A DNA stretch of 16,861 bases, from positions 1-16,861 of the forward strand of contig CAYLQA010000060.1 in NCBI GenBank assembly GCA_964385695.1, written 5' to 3'. The notes under the pieces are model-generated. The model saw only the letters and a program-made list of their open reading frames with translations, searched no databases and was not told the origin of the DNA. Positions 7,180 to 14,118 of this stretch are shown here, piece after piece (position 1 is the first letter of the stretch; each line of letters starts with the position of its first letter). The position numbers and the translations under genes are program-made. This DNA is from CAYLQA01 sp964385695 (GTDB lineage Bacteria > Desulfobacterota > Desulfobulbia > Desulfobulbales > Desulfurivibrionaceae).

Positions 7180-8217
7180 GTGCGCATCAATACCATACTT
7201 GCCGGACAAACCCAGGCCCTGGCTGGACTCAGTCAAAGTCAGCTAGGCCAGTCGACCCAACAGCCCCAAGAGAACCAACAATCGGTCTCTGGTGGGCAAG
7301 AGGACAGTTTTGTTCAGGGGGAATGGTGGAAAAATCAGGCCCGCGCTGTTGAGTCGCCAGCAAATTCCGTTCAGGGATGTAACTGCGGGCAATGCCCGGC
7401 CTGTGCAAGTCGTAGCTATGCCTTGCAGGGACAAACCAATACTAATGCACAACCCGCAATACCTGCAGATGGTGTCCCGCAAGCAAGTGAACAGGTTCCG
7501 GCCAGTCCAGAGTCTTCCTCTGTTTCTCCGCAGGAAGCAGGATCAGCTCCAACTGTTGAGCAAGCCCAAGGGGCTGAAGCAGAACAACCCGGCCCGGAAC
7601 AAAGTGGCCTTGCCACCGGCCCCAAAGGGTTGGATGGTGAGCCCCTGAGCCAGGCCGAGCAGATGCAGTTGGCCGAGCTCAGGCAGGTCGATACCGAGGT
7701 TCGGGCCCACGAGATGGCGCATCTGGCTGCCGCCGGTGCCCATGCCCGCAGCGGCATGAGTTTTCAGTATCAGAAAGGACCTGATGGCAAGAGTTATGCA
7801 ATAGGTGGGGAGGTGAGTATCGATACCTCAAAGGCAGCTGATCCTGCCGCGACCATCAGCAAAATGCAGACCGTAAGGGCCGCCGCTTTGGCCCCGGCTA
7901 ATCCATCTGCCCAAGACCGTAAGGTAGCGGCCAGGGCAGCCATGACCATCACCGAAGCAACCCAAGAGATGCGGATGGTCGAACTGGAGCAGAGCAAGAA
8001 GGCTGCAGAGCGGCAGGGTGTGACTCCTGCAGCAGGGCAGGATGGAGGACCGACAGAGAGTACTCAGTCCACTACAGGCAGTGGTGCAGCAGAGCCGGCA
8101 TCAGTTGCCGGAGCAAACCAGGCTGCAGAGGCCCAAGCAAAACCGCTTCCCGGACCCATAGCTGCCTATGCAGGCAAGCCCCAGGCCCAGGCGAGTCAGA
8201 TATCCGTTACAATTTAG
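7180..8217 (+). CDS. SprA-related putative zinc metalloprotease (CJM1_0395 family)
   Basis: 345 residues. I chose GTG 7180 because GAGG(TG) at 7170-7175 sits at proper spacing; the in-frame ATG at 7168 has no ribosome site and that motif overlaps it. The central block (residues ~172-220) reads EVRAHEMAHLAAAG, then SFQYQKGPDGKSYAIGGEVSID, followed by the helical AADPAATISKMQTVRAAALAPANPSAQDRKVA. This HExxH (HEMAH, 177-181) and the YAIGGEV block are diagnostic of the SprA-related family of predicted metalloproteases, whose substrates are not known to me. Both flanks are Gln/Ala/Ser/Pro-rich and look disordered; the N-terminal flank holds CNCGQCPAC (67-75). There is no signal peptide. The same flanks-plus-core layout is common in the family. 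It converges with the small Cys-rich gene 6 nt away. Confidence 0.85.
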   Translation: MRINTILAGQTQALAGLSQSQLGQSTQQPQENQQSVSGGQEDSFVQGEWWKNQARAVESPANSVQGCNCGQCPACASRSYALQGQTNTNAQPAIPADGVPQASEQVPASPESSSVSPQEAGSAPTVEQAQGAEAEQPGPEQSGLATGPKGLDGEPLSQAEQMQLAELRQVDTEVRAHEMAHLAAAGAHARSGMSFQYQKGPDGKSYAIGGEVSIDTSKAADPAATISKMQTVRAAALAPANPSAQDRKVAARAAMTITEATQEMRMVELEQSKKAAERQGVTPAAGQDGGPTESTQSTTGSGAAEPASVAGANQAAEAQAKPLPGPIAAYAGKPQAQASQISVTI

Positions 8218-8230
8218 CGCCTGCTAAATT
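8211..8230. terminator. Symmetric hairpin shared by two convergent stop codons
   Basis: AATTTAGC (8211-8218) and GCTAAATT (8223-8230) form a perfect 8-bp stem with a GCCT loop. The TAG of the + gene (8215-8217) is in the left arm and the TAG of the - gene (8224-8226) in the right arm. AT-rich outer pairs give a short U-run on both transcripts, so it could act as a weak bidirectional terminator. Confidence 0.5.
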
Positions 8231-8427
8231 ACCCCACACATCGATTCAAAGTTGTCACATTCCCGCTGGCAGCGGAAAGGACAAGGCTCCTTGTTGAACC
8301 ATTTTTTCTTGGGGCACCAGTATCTGTCCTTAAACGGCTCGTTGCAGCCGGTGCGAGTCAGCTTTTGCCGATTCTTATTGCCAAATTTAACCGTATCTTC
8401 TTGAATCGAAAAACGAATGATGGTCAT
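8224..8427 (-). CDS. Small Cys-rich basic protein, unknown function
   Basis: 67 residues with a strong Shine-Dalgarno (GGGAGG, 7 nt before the ATG), which is the main reason to accept it. Six Cys lie in the last 40 residues: C28, C38, C49, C53, C57 and C64, in the pattern C-x9-C-x10-C-x3-C-x3-C-x6-C, amid many Lys/Arg and aromatic residues (YWCPKKKWF, PCPFRCQREC). This suggests a small zinc or other metal-binding fold. There is no signal peptide, so disulfides are less likely. I do not recognise the family. It faces the SprA-related gene tail to tail. It could be a regulator or a metal-site protein. Confidence 0.6.
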   Translation of the reverse strand: MTIIRFSIQEDTVKFGNKNRQKLTRTGCNEPFKDRYWCPKKKWFNKEPCPFRCQRECDNFESMCGVI

Positions 8428-8808
8428 TCCTTTTCCTCCCTTGTACGGGTTGGCCGGATGAACCTCCTTGTTCCATCCCTTACCAACATTATCGGCAAGA
8501 ATTCTGCTGTGGTAAAGAACTTATTGAGTTTTTCCAGGGCGTTGGAGTCTGTGGTGTCTTTCATGCTGCAGAAAACAGCGTGCAAGGATGGTGTGATTAT
8601 GGCATGTGCACGACCCTGTCGTGGGTGCCTATTGGTTTGCATATTGACTATCAAAAAACCCTGTGTTACATACATTCATTTGGCCTTGCGGCCATCCGAG
8701 CTGTCTGATTTTTCTGACTATTTTCATTATTCCTCTCTATGGGGCGTCTTTGTTTTTTCTGTATTTATTAAAACGTCCGATATGAGTGTTTGAGGAGAGT
8801 TAAAGTAT
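8428..8808. other. Intergenic region before the aminotransferase
   Basis: 381 bases between divergent genes. Small stems are present: 8681-8685 with 8690-8694 (TGGCC/GGCCA), and CACGA/TCGTG around 8607-8623. Two open frames cross it (8365-8793 on +, 8424-8675 on -) but neither has a good start site or recognisable content. GAGGAG at 8792-8797 serves the aminotransferase ATG. The -10/-35 for either side could not be placed firmly. Confidence 0.5.
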
Positions 8809-10113
8809 ATGCGTACTGATATTGTACATATTGGAGCCGGTGAGCTTACTTACGAGATTCGCAACATTGTCAATGTCGGCAATAAGTTGCAGAAGCTCGG
8901 AATCAAGGTGTACTGGGAGAATATTGGCGATCCGGTTGCCAAGGGTGAAGAGATCCCCTTGTGGATGAAAAAGATCGTGGCTGATCTCGCCATGGAAGAT
9001 GCCTCATACGGCTATTGCCCCACCAAGGGTATGCTGGATACCCGCGAGTTTTTGGCGGCAGAGACCAATAAGCGCGGGGGCGTGCAGATCAGCCCTGAGG
9101 ATATTATTTTCTTTAACGGCCTGGGCGATGCCATCAGCAAGGTCTTCGGCCTTTTAAAGCGGACTGCTCGTGTGGTTGTGCCCTCACCGAGTTATACCAC
9201 CCATTCATCGGCCGAGGCAGCCCATGCCGGAGACAGGCCTGTCTGCTACCGTTTGGATCCCAACAATAATTGGTACCCGGATCTCGGTGATCTTGAGCGA
9301 CGTATCAAATACAACCCGGCAGTAAGCGGCATTCTGATCATCAACCCGGATAACCCCACCGGTGCTGTCTACCCGAAGGAAATCCTCGTCGGCATGGTGG
9401 AACTGGCAAAGAAATATGACCTGTTCATCATCTGCGACGAGGTCTATCAGAACATCATATACAACGACCAGAAGACCGTGCCTCTCTCCGACATCATCGG
9501 CGATGTGCCGGCGTTGAACATGCGCGGTATTTCCAAGGAGATGCCGTGGCCGGGCGGGCGTTGCGGTTGGGTCGAGGTTTATAATGCCGATAAGGACCCC
9601 ATGTTTGCAAAATATGTGGCCTCGGTTCTGAATGCCAAGATGCTGGAGGTCTGTTCCACCACCTTGCCCCAGAGGACCATACCCGTGCTCATGAGTCACC
9701 CGGAGTATGTGCCCTACCTGGAAGAACGCACCAGGCGTTATGAGAAATTTTCAAACATCGCCTATGACACCTTGAAAGATCTGGACCAGGTCCTGGTCAA
9801 CCGGACCAACGGCGCCTTTTACATGAGTGTGGTTTTTAAAGATGGCGTATTAAACAGTAAACAGACCCTGCCCATTGACAACCCCGAGGTCAAGCTGCAG
9901 GTGGAGAGCCTGGTCGGTGGGCCGGATGTGGAGCCGGATAAGCGGTTTGTTTATTATCTTTTAGGTTCCACCGGGGTTTGCGTGGTACCGCTTTCTTCTT
10001 TCGCCACCGAACTCCAAGGGTTCCGTATTACCCTGCTTGAGCGTGACGAGGCTCGTTTTACCCGTATCTTCGAGACTATTGCGCAGGCTATTAAGGATTA
10101 TTGCTCTTCGTAA
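8809..10113 (+). CDS. PLP-dependent aminotransferase, class I/II
   Basis: 434 residues of the fold-type I aspartate/alanine aminotransferase superfamily. Visible landmarks: SYGYCPTKGMLDTREFLA (substrate/N-terminal arm), IINPDNPTGAVY (177-188, contacts the PLP ring and O3'), CDEVYQNIIY (209-218; D210 pairs with the PLP nitrogen and Y213 with O3'), the Schiff-base Lys243 in GISKEMPWPGGRCGW with phosphate-binding Arg251, and the alpha-carboxylate Arg406 in FRITLLERDE. It transfers an amino group from an amino acid to a 2-oxo acid; the overall sequence suggests an AspB/AlaT-like enzyme, but the donor cannot be fixed from sequence. GAGGAG precedes the ATG by ~11 nt. It appears to be monocistronic, ending near a hairpin-rich region and a bidirectional terminator. 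Confidence 0.9.
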   Translation: MRTDIVHIGAGELTYEIRNIVNVGNKLQKLGIKVYWENIGDPVAKGEEIPLWMKKIVADLAMEDASYGYCPTKGMLDTREFLAAETNKRGGVQISPEDIIFFNGLGDAISKVFGLLKRTARVVVPSPSYTTHSSAEAAHAGDRPVCYRLDPNNNWYPDLGDLERRIKYNPAVSGILIINPDNPTGAVYPKEILVGMVELAKKYDLFIICDEVYQNIIYNDQKTVPLSDIIGDVPALNMRGISKEMPWPGGRCGWVEVYNADKDPMFAKYVASVLNAKMLEVCSTTLPQRTIPVLMSHPEYVPYLEERTRRYEKFSNIAYDTLKDLDQVLVNRTNGAFYMSVVFKDGVLNSKQTLPIDNPEVKLQVESLVGGPDVEPDKRFVYYLLGSTGVCVVPLSSFATELQGFRITLLERDEARFTRIFETIAQAIKDYCSS

Positions 10114-10205
10114 ATTGATTGCATGGCGCCACATTTGCTTCGAAGTCTACGCTTATCTGTCTGGGGGGGGCGCATACTAACGTATAGCTCGCAATCCCTT
10201 TCCGC

Positions 10206-10253
10206 GCATCTGTAGCACCCTGCAACCAATTACAGGGCGGGTGGACAAGATGC
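10206..10253. repeat. Imperfect inverted repeat, REP-like
   Basis: A long imperfect stem: GCATCTGT (10206-10213) with ACAAGATGC (10245-10253, one bulged A), continued inward by CACCC (10216-10220) with GGGTG (10239-10243). An alternative inner pairing exists, CCCTG (10218-10222) with CAGGG (10233-10237). GTAG precedes the inner arm, as in many REP elements. It lies between convergent genes. Only one copy is visible. Confidence 0.45.
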
Positions 10254-10280
10254 TTGAGCAAAGTTAGGATAAAGAGAATA

Positions 10281-10320
10281 AAAAAAAGCCTCTTTCCTGA
10301 TTGGGTAAGAGGCTTTTTTC
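10281..10320. terminator. Bidirectional Rho-independent terminator
   Basis: AGCCTCTT/AAGAGGCT arms (stem 10283-10295 with 10308-10320) are flanked by an A-run on the left and a T-run on the right, so both strands give a stem followed by U. It terminates the aminotransferase transcript rightward and the carbonic-anhydrase-like transcript leftward. Confidence 0.9.
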
Positions 10321-10342
10321 TAGTGTGTGATATCTCTTTTGT

Positions 10343-11146
10343 TTACTTCTTGGCCGCCTTGCTCGTTTTCTTCGCTTGTTCCCGCCCCACATACCGGAGC
10401 AGCTTCTTGTCCAGTCGGGCCATATGCGGCAGCTTGCGAATTTTTTCGCTGTCGCGCTGGTTGTTGACGTTGATCACCACCAGGCGTTTGGCCCCGTTGC
10501 CATAGGCATTGCTTAAGTCCACCACAGCACCGATCACCACCAAACGTCCGCTGGCCACTCGGCTCTGGTAGCGTTTGACCGCCTCGGCCACCTGGAAATC
10601 TACATTGCGTTCAACCAGGCGCAGCCATTTATCCTTTTTGCTCAGCTTGTCTTTCTTAGCTGCTTTTTGTCCGGCCAGAGGCAGATGCAGATGGTCAAGC
10701 TCTTTTCTCAAAAAGGGGTCCAGATGGGCATAGCCCTCGTTGAAGAGCCGCAGGGCCTCGCTGTCTGTGTTGCCGGTGATAAGAAGAACGGGGCTGTAGA
10801 GGTGAATCACACCGTAATCCACGGCGCCGATGGAAGGGGCCAACTGATTGCCCAGGTTGCGGACGGTATAAATCTTGGCCTCGGGGTTCTTGGAAAAGAG
10901 CGTTGTCTGAATCCTGGCGTCACAATCCGCCAGCCAAGTCATGTGGGGGACGATATCCCCCTTGGCCTTTATGACTTTTTTTGTTTTTGCGGCAATGACC
11001 GTGTCGTTACAACGGATCATTTCTTCAATGATTTGAAAGGGAGGCACACCCGCACGCAGTTTCTTCACTGGCCGCATCTTGGCCCCTGCCACACCGATAA
11101 CAAAGACAAGCAGAATACAGGTTAATGTGAGATGTTTAATCCGCAT
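10343..11146 (-). CDS. Exported beta-carbonic-anhydrase-like protein lacking the canonical zinc ligands
   Basis: 267 residues from ATG 11146, chosen because AGGAG lies 7 nt upstream (an in-frame TTG at 11164 would put that site inside the gene). An N-terminal signal peptide (MRIKHLTLTCILLVFVIGVA, likely cleaved after AGA) implies periplasmic location. The mature part follows the beta-carbonic anhydrase layout: MTWLADCDARI aligns with the CxDxR block, VRNLGNQ with the RN-GN block, GAVDYGV with the dimer helix, LLITGNTDSEAL with the GHxxCG block, and NVDFQV...SGRLVVIGAVVDL with the C-terminal strand. The Asp-Arg pair is kept (D76, R78), but the three zinc ligands are changed: Cys to D74, His to N126, Cys to S129. 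Normal CO2 hydration with Cys2His zinc is therefore unlikely; a pseudoenzyme or different metal site is inferred. A Lys-rich stretch (~163-173) and tail are unusual. Confidence 0.82.
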   Translation of the reverse strand: MRIKHLTLTCILLVFVIGVAGAKMRPVKKLRAGVPPFQIIEEMIRCNDTVIAAKTKKVIKAKGDIVPHMTWLADCDARIQTTLFSKNPEAKIYTVRNLGNQLAPSIGAVDYGVIHLYSPVLLITGNTDSEALRLFNEGYAHLDPFLRKELDHLHLPLAGQKAAKKDKLSKKDKWLRLVERNVDFQVAEAVKRYQSRVASGRLVVIGAVVDLSNAYGNGAKRLVVINVNNQRDSEKIRKLPHMARLDKKLLRYVGREQAKKTSKAAKK

Positions 11147-11173
11147 GATCTCGCTCCTGGACAATATTAAGGC

Positions 11174-11203
11174 AGAATAGTTCTACTCTCCATTATCGGT
11201 CAA
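11174..11203 (-). promoter_or_regulatory. Possible promoter for the carbonic-anhydrase-like gene
   Basis: Read on the - strand, TTGACC (11203-11198) and TATTCT (11179-11174) are 18 bases apart, some 28 bases upstream of the ATG. A reasonable but not near-consensus sigma-70 match. Confidence 0.35.
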
Positions 11204-11249
11204 CAAAAGTGAATCTGAAATTTTTGTCTGTTTGATTTCATAGTTCGTG

Positions 11250-11290
11250 CCTTGACAAGGGTTGTGAGCATACTTATTATTGCTCTCAAC
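11250..11290 (+). promoter_or_regulatory. grpE-dnaK promoter with two overlapping palindromes
   Basis: TTGACA (11252-11257), 17 bases, then TATTAT (11275-11280): a near-perfect sigma-70 promoter. CCTTG-A-CAAGG (11250-11260) is an 11-bp palindrome covering the -35. GTTGTGAGCA (11261-11270) and TGCTCTCAAC (11281-11290) form an inverted repeat with one mismatch whose 10-bp spacer contains the -10. It is not the CIRCE element and not a sigma-32 consensus, so a different repressor is implied. Confidence 0.7.
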
Positions 11291-11369
11291 TCTGATTGTT
11301 TACTAGAAAAAATCAAGTTATTTGAACAAGATACAATTTTGCGGACGTTCATCCCGTAAGGAGGAAAGG

Positions 11370-11978
11370 GTGTCTGGGCAAGAAGAAAAAAATGAAGAGA
11401 TCGTAGAGACTGCCGAGCCCTCTATTGAGGAAGAGGCAAGTGCTGCGGAAGAAAACGGGCAGGCCGAGGTTGAGGCCGAAGAAGTTGCCCAAGATGAAAG
11501 TGGTGATGATTTGGCCGAACAACTAGCAAAGGCACAGGAAGAGCTCAGAGAGCAGCAGGAGCGTGTGCTGCGCATGGCGGCTGAACTGGAAAACTTTAAA
11601 AAACGTATGCAACGTGAGCGTGAGAGCGCGCTTAAGTTCGCGGAAGAAAATATCCTCAAAGAGTTACTCCCCAGCATTGACAATTTGGAACGGGCCATTG
11701 AACAGGGCCAAAATTCTGATGATATCGCCGCCCTGCTTGAAGGGGTGGAGATGACCAATAGAGGGTTGCTTACTACGTTGGATAAATTTGGTGTTAAATC
11801 TCTGGAGGCAGCGGGCCAAACTTTTGACCCCAACTTCCATGAGGCTTTGGCCATGGAGCACAGTGACGAGGTTGATGAAAACCTCATCCTCCAGGAGTTC
11901 CAGAAAGGTTACATGTTTAAAGATCGTCTGATCCGCGCCGCGAAAGTGGTCGTCTCTAAGGGTAAGGCAGAAGAATAA
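11370..11978 (+). CDS. grpE: GrpE, nucleotide exchange factor of DnaK
   Basis: 202 residues from GTG 11370, which follows a perfect TAAGGAGG (11357-11364); a longer in-frame TTG start at 11322 would include this site and is unlikely. A very acidic, disordered N-terminus (~1-48) leads into the long dimerising coiled coil (LAEQLAKAQEELREQQERVL, AAELENFKKRMQRERE). The C-terminal beta domain carries the family signatures FDPNFHEAL and LQEFQKGYMFKDRLIRAAKV. GrpE accelerates ADP release from DnaK and is a heat-shock protein. dnaK follows after 38 nt, so the two form an operon. No hrcA lies upstream, unlike the common hrcA-grpE-dnaK order. Confidence 0.95.
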   Translation: MSGQEEKNEEIVETAEPSIEEEASAAEENGQAEVEAEEVAQDESGDDLAEQLAKAQEELREQQERVLRMAAELENFKKRMQRERESALKFAEENILKELLPSIDNLERAIEQGQNSDDIAALLEGVEMTNRGLLTTLDKFGVKSLEAAGQTFDPNFHEALAMEHSDEVDENLILQEFQKGYMFKDRLIRAAKVVVSKGKAEE

Positions 11979-12016
11979 ACTCGATGGTCTGTATCGTTTT
12001 ATAAGGAGAAAAAGTC

Positions 12017-13927
12017 ATGGGAAAAATTATTGGTATTGACTTAGGAACAACAAATTCATGTGTCGCTGTTATGGAAGGTGGCGATCCAAATGTTATCGCC
12101 AATGTGGAAGGAAATAGGACCACGCCCTCGGTCGTAGCCTTTTCTGACGGCGGTGAGCGGCTGACCGGCCAGGTTGCCAAGCGCCAGGCTGTTACCAACC
12201 CCACTAAGACGCTGCATGCAATCAAGCGTATGATCGGTCGCAAATTCACCGATGCCGAGGTGAAAAAGAGTATTGAGATCAGCCCCTTTGAAATCAAAGA
12301 GGGTAAAGACGGCGATGCCGTGGTCGAGGTGGATGGCAAGAGTTATGCCCCGGCCGAGATATCCGCCATGGTTCTGACCAAGATGAAGCAGACCGCCGAG
12401 GAGTATCTGGGCGAAGAGGTAACCGATGCGGTTATCACTGTTCCTGCTTACTTTAACGATAGCCAGCGTCAGGCCACCAAAGATGCCGGACGTATTGCCG
12501 GCTTGAATGTGCAGCGCATTATCAACGAGCCCACCGCAGCCTCATTGGCCTACGGCCTTGATAAGAAGGGTGAGGAGAAAATCGCGGTATTTGACCTTGG
12601 CGGCGGTACCTTTGATGTCTCCATCCTTGAGATCGGCGATGGTGTTTTCGAGGTTAAATCCACCAACGGTGATACCTTCCTCGGTGGTGAAGATTTTGAT
12701 ATGCGTATCGTCAACTGGATGGCCGACGAGTTCAAACGGGATCAGGGTATTGATCTCAGGCAGGACAAGATGGCCCTGCAGCGCCTTAAAGAAGAAGGTG
12801 AGAAGGCCAAGATGGAACTCTCCACTACCATGGAGACCGAGATCAACCTGCCCTTTATTACCGCAGATGCATCCGGCCCTAAGCATCTCAACCTCAAGCT
12901 CTCCCGCGCCAAGCTGGAAGATCTGGTTGATGACCTGATCGAGCGTACCGTGCAACCTTGCATTACTGCACTGAAGGATGCCGGTGTTTCCGCTTCTGAG
13001 ATCGATGAGGTGATCCTGGTCGGTGGTATGAGCCGTATGCCCAAGGTGCAGGCCAAGGTTCAAGAGATCTTCGGCAAGGAGCCCCATAAGGGTGTGAATC
13101 CTGATGAGGTTGTGGCCATTGGAGCCGCAGTCCAGGGTGGCGTCCTGCAGGGTGATGTGAAAGACGTTCTCCTTCTCGATGTTACTCCGCTCTCCCTTGG
13201 TATTGAGACCTTGGGCGGCGTTATGACCAAGCTTATTGAGAAGAACACCACTATCCCCACCAAGAAGAGCCAGGTATTTTCAACGGCTGCCGATAATCAG
13301 CCTGCCGTTTCCATCCACGTACTCCAAGGTGAGCGCGAGATGGCAGAGACCAATAAGACCATCGGTCGCTTTGAGCTTGCCGACATCCCGCCCGCACCGC
13401 GTGGCGTACCGCAGATCGAGGTTACCTTTGACCTTGACGCCAACGGCATCCTGCATGTGCACGCCAAAGATATGGGAACCGGCAAAGAGCAATCCATCAA
13501 GATCACTGCCTCAAGCGGTCTTTCCGAGGAAGAGATCGAGAAGATGAAGAATGATGCCGAGGCCCATGCCGATGAGGACCGCAAGCGCAAAGAGGAAGTC
13601 GAGGTCACCAATCAGGCCGACTCTTTGATCTACGCTACGGAGAAGAGCCTCAAAGATCTTGGCGACAAGGTTGATGAAGAGACCAAGAGCAATGTGGAAA
13701 AAGAGATTGAGAACCTGAAAAAGGCCATCGAATCTAAAGATATCGAGGCGATCAAGTCAGGCACCGAGTCTCTGACCCAAGCCTCCCATAAACTGGCAGA
13801 GATGATGTATGCCCAGGCAAGCCAGGAGCAGCAGGGTGCTGCCGGTGATGCGGGTGGTGCTGACGATGCCGGTGGCAAAAAGGACGATGACGACGTGGTC
13901 GACGCGGACTTTGAAGAAGTGAAGTAA
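12017..13927 (+). CDS. dnaK: DnaK, Hsp70 chaperone
   Basis: 636 residues, full length. AAGGAG precedes the ATG by 8 nt. The nucleotide-binding domain shows IGIDLGTTNSCVAVMEG (5-21), AVFDLGGGTFDVSIL (190-204) and EVILVGGMSRMPKVQ (331-345). The hydrophobic interdomain linker DVLLLDVTPLSLG (383-395) leads to the peptide-binding beta domain, the helical lid and a Gly/Ala-rich tail ending in VVDADFEEVK, the usual terminal motif in Gram-negatives. The GRKFTDAEVKK segment (74-84) belongs to the proteobacterial-type form. It folds nascent and heat-damaged proteins with GrpE and DnaJ; dnaJ is not adjacent here. A strong terminator follows 33 nt after the stop. Confidence 0.97.
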   Translation: MGKIIGIDLGTTNSCVAVMEGGDPNVIANVEGNRTTPSVVAFSDGGERLTGQVAKRQAVTNPTKTLHAIKRMIGRKFTDAEVKKSIEISPFEIKEGKDGDAVVEVDGKSYAPAEISAMVLTKMKQTAEEYLGEEVTDAVITVPAYFNDSQRQATKDAGRIAGLNVQRIINEPTAASLAYGLDKKGEEKIAVFDLGGGTFDVSILEIGDGVFEVKSTNGDTFLGGEDFDMRIVNWMADEFKRDQGIDLRQDKMALQRLKEEGEKAKMELSTTMETEINLPFITADASGPKHLNLKLSRAKLEDLVDDLIERTVQPCITALKDAGVSASEIDEVILVGGMSRMPKVQAKVQEIFGKEPHKGVNPDEVVAIGAAVQGGVLQGDVKDVLLLDVTPLSLGIETLGGVMTKLIEKNTTIPTKKSQVFSTAADNQPAVSIHVLQGEREMAETNKTIGRFELADIPPAPRGVPQIEVTFDLDANGILHVHAKDMGTGKEQSIKITASSGLSEEEIEKMKNDAEAHADEDRKRKEEVEVTNQADSLIYATEKSLKDLGDKVDEETKSNVEKEIENLKKAIESKDIEAIKSGTESLTQASHKLAEMMYAQASQEQQGAAGDAGGADDAGGKKDDDDVVDADFEEVK

Positions 13928-13960
13928 ACGAAACGAGCCAGAATCATTCTGGGTGAAGCT

Positions 13961-13997
13961 ATGGGGCGGGAGAGAAATCTCCCGCCCCATTTTTTTT
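13961..13997 (+). terminator. Rho-independent terminator of grpE-dnaK
   Basis: A perfect 13-bp GC-rich stem (13961-13973 with 13978-13990), a GAAA tetraloop and a run of T to 13997. A smaller 6-bp hairpin (CCAGAA/TTCTGG, 13938-13952) sits just before it. Confidence 0.95.
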
Positions 13998-14118
13998 GTG
14001 GGTCCGGTTGCCGGAGGCGTAGCTTCTGTTGAGCGGAAACAACAGCTGCTAATTCCTTTAAAAAATATGCTATGCTACATAAAGGACAAGGGCAGAACTC
14101 AAAGGGATCCCACGCGGA

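Noticed and set aside
8365..8793. 142-codon + strand ORF as a gene
   Set aside because: It overlaps the well-started Cys-rich gene on the other strand, lacks a ribosome site, and its translation shows no domain-like content.
11261..11290. CIRCE element for HrcA
   Set aside because: The arms GTTGTGAGCA/TGCTCTCAAC and 10-bp spacing do not match TTAGCACTC-N9-GAGTGCTAA.
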